64,000 nt of DNA from Rosa chinensis (Eukaryota > Streptophyta > Magnoliopsida > Rosales > Rosaceae): the NCBI RefSeq assembly GCF_002994745.2, contig NC_037092.1, forward strand, positions 72,267,823 through 72,331,822. Direction: 5' to 3'. The translations under genes and the position numbers were made by a program. The notes beneath the pieces were generated by a model that saw only the letters and a program-made list of their open reading frames with translations, ran no database searches and was not told the DNA's origin. Below, one piece after another: positions 22,801 through 34,152 of this stretch. Numbering within the stretch: position 1 is the first letter of the stretch; every line of letters starts with the position of its first letter.

Positions 22801-25290
22801 GTAGTCGTTTAATGACGGGTTTTGCGAGACCATTTTGGGTGTGAACATGAGGAACTGGATGTTCAACTTCAATCCCAATGGACATGCAATAATCATCAAA
22901 AGTTTTTGATGTAAACTCCCCAGCGTTGTCTAATCGTATAGACTTAATAGGATGATCAGGGTGGTGAGCCCTTAACTTAATTATTTGTGCAAGGAGTTTA
23001 GTAAATGCAGCGTTCCTTGTGGACAATAGCATGACATGTGACCATCGTGTCTATGCATCAACCAACACCATAAAATATCTAAATGGTAAGCAAGTTGGTT
23101 GGATATGTCCACAAATATCACCTTGGATTCTTTGTAAGAATGATATATTTTTTTTAGTGTCCTTTGCATAGGATGGTCTCGATCCTAATTTTGCTAAAGA
23201 GCAGGCTTTGCAGAACGAATGATGGGTTTTAGAAACAACCAATGAGGATTTTGGTTGAGCCACGAAATCACAATTGACTTTAGAAGCAAAATTTGGAGTA
23301 GAAAGAGCATTGGGGGCGTCAATGCCACCCTGAGGCCGCAGGGGGACGGCAGTGCCGGCCAAGGATGACCGGTTTTGGGGGTGAACGGCGCCGCGAGGGG
23401 CAGGGGCTCTTTATGTGTCCAACAACTGATTTTTTCTTCTTTTCGTTCTGAAAAATGGATGTCCGTGTGAATATATAGATCATCATATCACGACCTGAGT
23501 GTCCCAAACGGTCATGCCAAAGCCTATATGTGTCAGAATCCCATAAATCATCTCTCATGACATGGTTGGATTGAATGACTCGAATAGTGGTTGCATACAA
23601 CCCACTAGAGCGACACATAAGTTTCTCTAATACTCGTTTATGTCCGTAGTCATTAGAGGTGATGCAAAGGAACTCTTGTCCATTCTCACAATGTGTTTCC
23701 ACATGAAAACCATTGGCTCTTATATCTTTGAAGCTCAAAAGGGTTCTTTCAGCCCTAGGAGCGTAGAGAGCTTCAGTGACATTAATGATTGTGCCATGTG
23801 GCAACAGAATTGAGCTGGTCCTCGACCATGAATCAATTTAGATGACCCTGCCATCGTAGTCACTAAAGATTGAGTAGGCGTCATCTCAAGAAATAACTGC
23901 CTATTTCGAAGTATGGTGTGCGTAGTAGCACTATCCACGAGGCATTCTAGCTCTCCGGGAAACATACTTTAATGAATAAAATTCGAATCAAAATCGACAC
24001 TTTATTTCAATGAAAGCCCATGATTACGTCAAAGTTTCTAAATTTAATCCAAAAAGGATAATCAAGCTTAGACAAGTAGTAGTTACTCAATTCGTTTGGC
24101 AATTCCAATTTGGTTGTGACCAGGTAAGGTAAGGCGAGATTTTGGTGGAGCGTTGCTCACTTTTAAAACCGTTCTCTCAGTTCAAACCTTTCCTAGACAT
24201 CACAATTACTCTTGAGTACTCCTAGTGAGAAAGAGTTATAACCACTGTCTTTTGTTGATAGTGTCCAAATTTTTTGGATTTGGATTGAAACTAATGACGT
24301 TTATATGGTCAAATTTTTATGCTTACGAACGCTCTTAGTCCGTATCCTACGAACGCTCTTAGTTCGTAAAAATCGATGCTCACGGACGCTTTTAGTTCGA
24401 AGATCATGAACGCTCTTAGTTCATATATAGCGTGAATCCCCACGATTCTACTTTTAGCAAATCGAACCCACGTTACAGAAAGGTGGGATATAGAGGAAGG
24501 GATTTTGTAAGTGCCCGAAGAAAAGTAAATTTAAATTTCAAAAATGGGAACAACTTACTTGTGAAAACTTACTCATGAATTTCGGAACTTGAAATTCTCA
24601 ATATACGCGCGTGTTGATGCAGGCGTGTAGGATTGCAGGCGTGCTATCGATCCTGGGTCAGGGATTGCAAACTATCTTTCAATCCCTGTTGTGTGGCTGA
24701 TACAGGTCTGGCCGAGGTAAGCCAAGGAGCTGGCCGACGGATGCGTGCGCAGGGGCGCATAGGCGCTGCAGGGGCAGGCATGCAGATGAGGCTAGCATGG
24801 GCTAGGAGCTGCTGCAGTGATGCTTGAAGGTGGCAGCAGCGGTTTTCAAGGATTTTTTTTGTTGAAAATCAGAGCAGATTTGCCTCTAAACAGCTTTCAC
24901 TTCGATTGGTGTATAGGTCTCAAAACAACTCCGATATGGCTGAAATTCGGAGATCAGATAGAAGAGACAGAGACGAACAACTTTGATGAAGGAAGAATTT
25001 TGATTTGAGGTCCCTATCAAGACGTTTTAGAGCTTTCTAGCAGGCTGATCTGCACAGGAACGAGCGTCCTGCTGTGCTGCAGGGGCAGCAGGCGTGCGGT
25101 GATGCTGTAGGGACAGTAGGCAGCACACGGGTGTGTAATGACTGCAGGGACAGTGTGCAGCGCAGGGGCGCGCAGGTGGGCAGCAGCGGCTAGTCTAGCA
25201 CGGGCTAGGTGCAACAGTGAAAAGGTGATGTTGAAGTTTGAATTCAGACGACAGAAAATTAGCCAAATGTAGGCTTTCACACGACACGCC
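19894..25290 (-). mobile_element. 5'-truncated Ty1/copia element with broken pol
   Basis: Minus-strand pol in order: protease (CLVDSATTHTIL, about 23,930), GAG-pre-integrase zinc motif region (LWHDRLGHSGRDMM; HHSFCKACSLAKLG), integrase core (IKSIRLDNAGEFTSKTF, HTQNGLAKPVIKRLQ), reverse transcriptase (EERQRRADWPKWKDAIQ-type start, TFRYLISLVVSEKLDMQLMD, LYGLKQSGRMWYNHL), RNase H (FADAGYLSDPHNGR, SNHAEIIALHEAVLECIWLR). The RT YVDD block falls in a damaged junction near 21,210. The frame changes at least five times, so no polyprotein can be made. GC-rich spacers interrupt the normal family layout at about 20,620-20,740 and 23,320-23,410. No gag domain is recognised right of 23,965; 24.0-25.29 kb is a non-coding leader with GC-rich GCAGGGGCAGGC-type patches. 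The right boundary with the CACTA element (~25,290) is approximate. Confidence 0.8.
24325..24427. repeat. Four hairpin-forming 21-bp units
   Basis: Four copies of TACGAACGCTCTTAGTTCGTA or close variants at about 24,325, 24,349, 24,382 and 24,406. Each unit has complementary 7-base ends around GCTCTTA, so each can fold into a small stem-loop; variants change both arms (TACGAA/TTCGTA versus CATGAA/TTCATA), as expected for compensatory change. They lie in the leader of the copia element. Confidence 0.8.
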
Positions 25291-25573
25291 GAAATCAGAA
25301 ATTACCAAATGAACAGTAATTAGATTAATATATATTTTTATAATCCACATAATTGTACCTAAATGGATTAGACAATACAAAATAAGGAGCACATGCATCT
25401 ATATATGCTGTTCCAATAGCAAAAGAAGGAGCACATTTGTATATGCTACTCCAATAGCAAAATAAGTGAAGAAATATACTTTAAATTGTCACTTCAGACC
25501 ACAAAAACACATTTCTAGCCCTATTTCACTTCTGAGCTTCTAGGCCATGAGCAACTGTAGACTTTACAACTTG

Positions 25574-28500
25574 AGGATGTTCTTCACCACATAACTTGCG
25601 AGCTCATTACGCACTTCATCAATTTCCACTTGACAATAAACATGGTTGGCTCTCCTACCCCACTATAACAGTTTAAAAATCACAAATTTAAACTCATGCC
25701 ATGCCATTTGATAAACTGACACAATACTACTTTGAAAACTAAAAGCAAACATGCAGACTCTGTCATTTTCAAAATGAAAAGTTTCAGTTACCTTATCTGC
25801 AAAACCCAAGTTTGTATGATATATGATGTCCCTCATATATCTCATCACAAAATAGCCGCACTGTTTGTCGTTTGGCTGTGATGGAATACCCTCAAAAAAT
25901 ATACAACGTGCACCATCAATCAACAGCATACATATATATACTAATTATTGACTGAATTATTATTCAAAAGGAAATAAATATATCGAACACATACTGCCAT
26001 GTTCTTCCATTGAATAGAACCCCGTCCTTTCTTGTTGCGGTCCCCTCTAAACATTGATATGGCACTATATATAAGCAGACCAACATTAGAAAAGACCAAC
26101 AATATATAATTAAGCTGACCAACAATAGAAAGGACCAGCATATATAGTGGAACAAACTTCCAGTGAACAATTTAGTTTCGAGCAGCTTACGTGTCAACAA
26201 TATCTTTCCATTCTCCGTTACCCCCAAGGCGTCTTTTTAATGGATCCATGTAATAGACAGTCTCATTGTCCGGATCAATCACAGTTAATATCCAATGAGC
26301 ACTACAGTTCATTAAAATCATTATAGGAAAATATCCATGCGCATGTAAAAGCGGCAATCATATGAATAACAAAGTTTTGGTTTAAGCATACACATACGAT
26401 GCATTGTAAGGCAACAAGAAAATCTGATTTGGAGAGCACTTATCAGGCGATCTTTTATACTTCGAGACCTCGTTGTTGCACTCCCACACCCTATCTCACC
26501 AATCAATGCTGGGTCAATGAAACCAACCATGTCTACCATCATAGACTCTTTTAGTACATCATATAAGTACCTAAAGCACAGGAACATGCATACATCACAT
26601 ACTAATAAATTAATAAACAAGAAAGGTTCTGAACTTGGGATAACCATGCATAAATATCATTGAACTTCATGTTAAAAAAAATAAATTTACCTCATGTACA
26701 ACACTATAAGGGTTCCTGTTACTTCTGCCATATTTGCAAGCCTCTTAACATCCAAGTCAAGTAGATATCTCTTAGCATTAATACCAAATACCCGCTCTTC
26801 TTTATAAAAGCAAACATCTTTCCCATCTTTGAATCCTTCTTTTCCCCACTGACATAACTTTTGCAATGCGGCTGGCAAGCTTGATTCGAGTGACTGCAAA
26901 TCAAACTCTTCTTCTACATCTTGCGTAAACTGATTCCTTTTCTGCTTAGTACTTGCTTTACCACTTGCTTGTTTCTAAATGAAGAAACAAGACAGTTAAC
27001 AATGGAAAAAACCTCACATTATCTAAATAAAAACTCATTGTTCATATACAAATATATTTACCTTTTCATCAAATATGATAAGGTTTTTTGGCCACATTAC
27101 CCAGCTCCCCATAGCTTGCTTTACTGTCGTAATCTCATATTCTACAACAAATGGAATCACAGCCTTTTCCTCCAAAGTAGCCTAAACAGAAACACGTAAT
27201 TTGTCATCTCCCAATGGAGTCCCATGACAAACTTCTAATGGACCATCGCTTGTCATAACTGTTGCAAGAGCAACAATATGGTCAGCTGAACCTAATGCTA
27301 ACTTGCGTTTCTTCTCAGTAGGATTTACCTACACCAACAATAAGTAAATAATAATACACATAATCATATGAACACAATGATATGCAGAAACTTGTGCAAC
27401 AATGAAAGAACAATCAGTTTTGAGCACGAGTTGTCAATCTACAGATTTTGATTGCTAAAAAATTCAACATACGTACTATAATCGAAACCTAGCCACTAAA
27501 TTACTGATCAAGGATTGAATCACACGTACATACAACTAGAACAATATGTAAATAATAATGCAGCTAAATATACCTTTGTTCTTTTATCTAGCAAGGTCAA
27601 ATCCACCGATTCCATTTCCTCTTTATCATTTATCACCCCATCAACATGCACCTAATTCTTTCCGGCATTATCTTCATGGGCAATTTCTTCAATTTCTGCT
27701 TCAAAATCAATGTTGGACTTCTTGACTTTTGAAGTCTTCTTTATCTAATTTTGCAGCAACTGTCTCTCCATCACATCCAACAGATTTGTCACTGCACCAT
27801 CTTCCACAACATTGTCTTGTTTGTTAGCAGCCTTGAGACACGAATCTACCGCATGTGAACAACTTGCTTGCCCAGATGTGTGTTTATTGACTACAACTTT
27901 TGCTTCTCCAATAGTGGTAACTACCTCATGGCTCCTGACATCAACTCTTGCTTCCAATTGTTCAATCCTAGAAAGCAAGAATGCCTTTTCAAAAGCCATT
28001 ATCTTTTCCCTCTCTTCAGCCGCTATCTTTTCCCTCTCATGGGCTGCTATCTTTTCCCTCTCTTCGGTCACTATCTTTTCTCTCTCTTTAGCACATATCT
28101 TCTCCCGTAACTCATCCTCCAACTTCTGTTTCTCTTCTTCAAGTATCTTCCTCATACTTTGTCTCATTGACTCATTAACGCTCTCCTTTCTGCGTTTTGG
28201 GAGGTGGAAGTATCCATTTGGGTTACAAACATAACCCCCTATGCCTCTAACTCTGCCCCTGTGCTCTGGAGTCCCCAAAGCTAATGTCAGCACATCGGTA
28301 CTTCCATTTACGGTCAGTTCGCCATCGCGTTCCTTACGTTTCAGTGTCTCCTACCATATGCAATATAGGTTTCAGGTCAAATTTAAGAAATTCAATGATG
28401 ACACTGAACTAGAATAGCAAAATGAAACAAGTATAAGGTACATACAATTTTTTCAGCAGTATCTTTAATCACATCATGTTTAAAAGTTCCTTGTTTGGTT

Positions 28501-29679
28501 TGGCGTCCTTTGACCCAAAGCGTTGCTCTATCGATTTCCTCCTCCGGCACAGTTTTAGACTATATATATCAAAAAAGCTCTATCAATTTTACATTAAAAT
28601 GATATATGATGTAGCCTTACAATTAAACATATCTGACACTTGTACTAACCAGCTCTTCTCTCAATCCCTCGTATCCCTTACGCGACATATGGTGATCATA
28701 CACATTTTTGTGACGCCTTGCCTTTTGTTCCCCATGCATTTTATGCATTTCATTTACATAAATAAGTACATATAAATACAACCAGTCTTTCTGAAATACA
28801 GTTAAAAATGCGATCAGTATACTTACTAAAAATGAATCGCTTTTCCTTTCCTTTACAAAAACATTCCAGTCATCAACAGTTATAAACCTATAGTCATCGG
28901 GGGGAAATTGTAAAGATTTAGGAGCATCCAAATATGGCAACACATACAATGTTGTGAGTCTTGACTTAAATTCTCTCAATTTCATTCCAGCAGATTTTAA
29001 AACCATCTTCTTGCATTCAGGTCCCAATACGAATGACGTCTATATAAAAACAAGCATCAGTGCATAAATAATATTAGAACATGCTTCTAACATGAATGTG
29101 AATAAATAAAAACAAGCTTCATTTGCATAAATAATATTAGAACATGCTTCTAACATGAATGTGAATTAATAAAAACAAGCTTCAGTTGCATAAATATATT
29201 AGAACATGCTTCTAACATGAATGTGAATAATAAAAACAAGCTTCACTATTAATTAATCAACACTTACCAGAACGGTCTCCCAAAGATTGCTTTTTTTTGT
29301 CTTCGATACTTTAGGCCAAGATGCTATTGAAATTGGGATATTAGTCCTTGCCAAAACACCGATGTAGGATTGCAATGCATCTGCATATTGGATCCCCATT
29401 CTTATCAAACTCGACTATAAGTCTCTTCTTTAGAATCCTGCTTGTTGTCATCCTTGACATTGTAACGCGGTGACGCTTGAGCAACTTAAGCCCTCCAGTA
29501 CATCCATCATCCTCCTCCTGCGTCTTCTTCTTCCCGCGCTTCTTTGATTTACACACACTTGTAGCAGAATTATTTGAAACAGATTCCCTATCCTTGGTCT
29601 TTGAAGACTTCGACTTCCTTACTTTATGTGTTTTTGAAGTCTTCTTTGTTGGATTTGAGACAGCCTTTGAATGCACCAT
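25574..29679 (-). pseudogene. CACTA second coding unit: transposase_24 plus Ulp1-like protease
   Basis: Minus strand, several exons. It starts MVHSKAVSNPTKK at 29,679 with a Lys/Ser-rich basic N terminus (about 29,679-29,341). Next comes VDDWNVFVKERKSDSF and YDHHMSRKGYEGLREEL (29,027-28,650), typical of the plant En/Spm 'transposase_24' domain; then LTLALGTPEHRGRVRGIGGY (28,293) and a coiled coil of EREKI(A/V)AEE repeats (28,200-27,990). The C-terminal part is a C48 (Ulp1-type) cysteine protease: HWILTVIDPDNE with its His (~26,295), YYMDPLKRR with its Asp (~26,255), and QPNDKQCGYFVMRYM with Gln and Cys (~25,860), ending near 25,574. This gene pair is a known CACTA arrangement. I saw no clear internal stop, but exon joins are uncertain and the element has lost its 3' terminus, so it is probably not an active unit. 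Confidence 0.7.
29046..29255. repeat. ~64-bp tandem repeat, about 3.3 copies
   Basis: Units contain AACATGCTTCTAACATGAAT and AAAAACAAGCTTCA; copies differ by a few bases and 1-2 bp indels. They lie in a presumed intron of the second CACTA coding unit. Confidence 0.85.
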
Positions 29680-29687
29680 TATCTATA

Positions 29688-30040
29688 CCAAGCAAAAACC
29701 ATCAGTTGTAACTATAATACCTATACTTTGCACGACATATAAATATATATAAAAAAAATTCTTATCAACAATCCATTTTATATGCTGCCACAAAGTTTAA
29801 GCATTCAACAAAATATCTTATCAACCCCATTAAATTAAGCAAGTTCAAAGAATCATTTGTAGAGTTGAATTGACTAACCTTATTTTGCAATTAAAATTTT
29901 CCAGCAACTTTTTGAGCTCCCTTTCTCTCTCACCCTTGCAATCAAACCACAAGTTTCCTGCCAAAATGTAACAAAAGGGTACTTTAGTACAAAAGTTAAG
30001 CAAAATGGACACTTACCTACTAAGCATTTTAATAAAAACA
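29688..30040 (-). promoter_or_regulatory. Spliced leader, copy 1 (before the protease-bearing CACTA unit)
   Basis: About 340 bp nearly the same as 33,813-34,152. On the minus strand it contains a perfect donor (TTAGTAG then GTAAGTGTCC), an acceptor (TTTTGGCAG then GAAACTTGTGG), a ~75-nt purine-rich exon, and a second donor (AAAATAAG then GTTAGTC). It is followed by an acceptor (TTGGTATAG) placed 3 bases before the ATG at 29,679. Confidence 0.75.
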
Positions 30041-30268
30041 AATCAGTCAACATCCAAGTACATTCAAATTTCATACTAATCATACTAATCATCCAAGTAC
30101 ATTCAAGTAAAATCCAATCAGCCATAATCCAAGTATATTAACCATAATCCACGTATATTAACTTCAACATAAACATGAACAAACAACCATAAAAGGCACT
30201 GTAATATGAAATTCCTTACATTAACAAACATAATCATTCTTCAAGTAACATTACAATGAGCAGTTCTA

Positions 30269-33200
30269 TTATTCATTAACCAAAATAGTCTCATTGTCAG
30301 CTCTAATGTATCCTATTTCTCCATCTCCACTGTCAATAGATGGCATTCTATCAGTAAAGGGCTGGTGATCAATTATAGTGTCCCCAAGCTCATCATCATG
30401 AGCCAAGTCATTGTAATCCCTTTGTGGGACTCTTAGAACAATTGACCACCTAGGATCTACCGGATCTTGGACATAAAAAATTTGATAGACAGATGTAGCC
30501 AAAGAAAATATGTCATTTAGATGGCCTCTCCTATTCAAATTCACTAAAGTGAAACCAAGGTCGTCCACCTTGACACCCTTTGAACTCTCAACCCAATCAC
30601 ACTTAAAGAGGGGCAACCTAAACTTAGCATAATCTAGCTCCCAAATTTCATCTATCACCCCATAGAAGACCATATCGTCATCTACAGGTTTTCTGTCCCT
30701 AGCACTAGCAACAACCATAGCTTCAGCCTCTAGGTAAACGCCACTATTCTGACACACTCGAACATTGTCAAGTGACTTTGTGTAAAACTGAACTCCGTCA
30801 ATTTTGTAACTGTTGAATTTTGCTACTTCATGGCTTGGTCCATCTGCTATCCACCTAACTGTTTCAGATATGTTGCTTGCAGGATCATCCAGTTGTTGCC
30901 CCACCTGTAAAGATAAATGATTACTAAGTCAGGTCTACATAAACAAGCATCATTTAACTAATTGAAAGCAGCTAACAAGATGATATAGAACTTGATACAT
31001 CCCATGACTTACCCTTATCTTCACCCAATCTGCAAATGAATTGTTTTGTTTGTCCTTAAGCCACTTCTTATTCTTTTTGAGCCTCGGAAAAGCTCTCTTC
31101 AAATATTCCATATGCTCGCTGCAAATAAAAAGCCAAAGAAAAGTTGCAAGGTTACTTAGTGCTTATGAAGAGATTAATATTAAATATATAAAAGAGAAAA
31201 GCTAAACAAAAAGTTGGACTTGCACAAAGTAGGTTCTGAACTCTTCGGTGTTTTGTAGAACACAAAAATGCTCTTGGTTGAACTCACTGCCATAGATAGA
31301 GGAGACTTTAGCACCAGAAGTCGGTTTGCACTCCTTAGAACGCTGTTTTGGAATTCCAATAGTTTGGTCGGACAATAAGCATTCGGCTAAAAACTCCACA
31401 GCTTCTTCTGTAATGTAATTCTCTGCTATACAACCCTCAGGCTGATTTCTATTGCGAATATAACCCTTGCAAACTTTCATGTATCTTTCAAAAGGATACA
31501 TCCACCAACAGAAAAATGGTCCACATAATTCAACTTATCTAACTAGGCGAACCGTCAAATATACCATTATGTCGAAGAATGAAGGAGGAAAATACTTCTC
31601 AAGCAAGCACAATGTCTCAACAATATCACTTTGAATTTTGGGCAGCTTAGATACCTCAAATGATTTGCTGCAAATCTCAGTGAAGAAAAGACATAATCTG
31701 ATAACAGCAACTCTATCTGATTTGTCTAATACAGCCCTTAATGCAACGGGAAGAAGTTGTTGCATTAACACATGACAATCATGAGACTTCATCCCACTAA
31801 GCCTTAGGTCATCCATTGAAACCATATTATGAATGTTAGAACAGTACTTATGAGGGACCTTCATACAACAAAAACAACCACAAACTGATTTCTTCTCATC
31901 TAAGGTCAGATTCCAACTCGCTAATGGCAAGCGATTTTTTTTCGGACCATCAAGATTAGGTGCAAGTTCAGTTCTAATACCCATCTCAACCATATCCAAA
32001 CGGGCCTTGATGCCATCTTTTGTTTTTCCTGGAATGTTTAACAATGTGCCTAAAAGACTGTCACAAACATTTTTTTCAATATCCATCACATCTAGGGAGT
32101 GGCGAACTGGAAGAAATTTCCAGTATTCAAGTTCAAAAAATATCGACTTCTTCTTCCAACAAGGTCTATTTTCATCCTCATCACCCTTGTACGGAGGAGG
32201 AGGATGTTTCTTCCCAAACGGCCAAATTAACACTTCTTCTTCCATCCTTTTTAGAACTTCTTCTCCACTCAATCGAACAGGAGCAGCTTCAAGTTCTTGC
32301 TGGTTATCAAAAGCAGCCCACTACTTTCGGTAAGGATGATTTCTTCCTTTCCACCTTCTATGCCGTATATAAGCCATCTTCCCTCCATGGACCAGCCTCT
32401 TTGGTAATGTCTTTTCAAGACATATTAGGCATGCATTATACCCTTTAATAATGCTCCCAGACAAGTTACCATAGGCTGGAAAATCATTGATTGTCCAACA
32501 TAGTGCAGCCTTGAGAGTAAAATACTCGTTGCTACAGGTATCATAAACTCCCTTTACTCCCTCCCAAAGAACTTTCAAATCATCGATTAATGGTTCTAAA
32601 TAGATATCGATGTCATTTCCAGGTTGTTTAGGCCCGGAAATCAACAACGTTAACATCATATATTTTCTTTTCCAACAAAGCCAAGGAGGGAGATTGTAGT
32701 TGACAAGAATGACTGGCCAACAACTGTATTTGCTGCTTAGGGAACTATGATGATTAAATCGGTCTAACGATAGCGCAAGCCTAAGGTTTCTTGGCTCCAA
32801 ACCAAACTCAGGCCACTTCTCATCAACTGATTTCCAGGTCAACGCATCTGCCGGGTGACGCATTAACCCATCTTTCAGTCTATCACTGGCGTGCCAAGTC
32901 AAACTACTAGCTGTTTTTGTAGATTGAAACACTCTCTTAAACCTAGGAATGGGTGGAAAATACCAGAGTACCTTAGCAGGTACACCCTCTCTCTCTTTCG
33001 AATTTTTTCCCACTTTCCACCTAGAGACACCACAAGTAGGACAATTGATATTATCTGTGTACTGTTTTCTATACAAAATGCAATCATTAGGACATGCATG
33101 TATCTTCCTATAATCCATCCCTCGTGCCCCCAAAGTCTTCTTGGCCTCATACACAGATGTAGGAATTTCATTACCTTCGGGAAGATGCTCACCGAAAGCA

Positions 33201-33713
33201 ATCAGCCAATCGGAATAAGCTGCATCGCTCATTCCATGTTTAGCTTTTAAATTATACAACTTCACCAGCATACTCAACTTTGTGAATCGTACACAGCCAG
33301 GGTACAATGGCTTATTTTCATCCTTAACAAACTTTTTAAAATCATTGCACTCTGATGAAAACTCATCGTCATCATCAAACCTATCCATTGTACAATCTAC
33401 CCCAACATTCTCATCCATCGATTCAGATTCAATCGAACCTGAGGCTGAATCTTCACTACTACCTGAAGACGTATCTTCTTTCTCCCCATATATGCCACTT
33501 CCACACCTTATAAGTTTCATCAACCCCATTATAATACAGATGAGTCTTAATAACAGAGATGGGAAAGAAATCCATATTCCCACATTTTGAACATGGACAA
33601 GCAACATTGTTAGGATTTTTCGCATTTTCTAAAGCAAACTTCAAGAAACTTCCCACCCCTAACTCATAAGCTAAAGATCTTTTATCCGCATGCATCCAAG
33701 ACCTATCTTCCAT
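30269..33713 (-). pseudogene. CACTA transposase (TNPD/TNP2 type), inactivated
   Basis: Starts MEDRSWMHADKRS at 33,713 after an acceptor (TTTACTTAG). Domains in order: transposase-associated N-terminal zinc region (CPCSKCGNMDFF, 33,610); Transposase_21 core (ACPNDCILYRKQY, NCPTCGVSRW, ASSLTWHASDRLKDG, LALSLDRFNHHSS, WPVILVNYNLPPWLC, CWTINDFPAYGNLSG; 33,300-32,430); DUF4218 (SFFDIMVYLTVRLV, WMYPFERYMKVCKGYIRNRN; 31,600-31,290); DUF4216 (DGVQFYTKSLDNVRVCQNSG, VDPRWSIVLRVPQRDY; 30,810-30,410). TNPD cuts the element at its CACTA ends. Lesions: a frame change near 33,490, TAG at about 32,318 (after HPYRK) and TAA at about 31,532 (after LTVRLVR). The conserved LSLDGFN Gly is Arg. It is therefore unlikely to make active protein. 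Confidence 0.88.
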
Positions 33714-33812
33714 CTAAGTAAAGAAGCCAACAACAAACATACTATATCATTATGCTGTCCCTCTAAACACATATGGAAATACACAGCATTCAAAATCCAA
33801 ATCCATCATTAA

Positions 33813-34152
33813 CCAAGCAAAAAACAATAAGTTGTAACTTTAGTACTTATGCTTTGCACAAAATATATACAAAAAATTCTTATCAACAACCCATTTTATA
33901 TGCTGCCACAAAGTTTAAGCATTCAATAAAATATCTTATCAACCCCATTAAATTAAGCAAGTTCAGAAAATCAATTGTAGGGTTGAATTGACTAACCTTA
34001 TTTTGCTATTAAAATTTTCCAGCAGCTTTTTGAGCTCCCTTTCTCTCTCACCTTTGCAATCACCACAAGTTTCCTGCCAAAATTTAACAAAAGAGGTACT
34101 TTAGTACAAAAGTTAAGCAAAACGGACGCTTACCTACTAAGCATTTAAATAA
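33813..34152 (-). promoter_or_regulatory. Spliced leader, copy 2 (before the TNPD unit)
   Basis: Direct duplicate of 29,688-30,040, keeping both donors (TTAGTAG/GTAAGCG; AAAATAAG/GTTAGTC), the acceptor (TTTTGGCAG) and the purine-rich exon between them. It would splice to the acceptor directly before the TNPD ATG. It indicates two transcription units with a common leader design. Confidence 0.75.

Noticed and set aside
24633..25280. Short ORFs in the GC-rich patches right of the copia pol
   Set aside because: No gag or other domain text, on both strands, in the element's non-coding leader.
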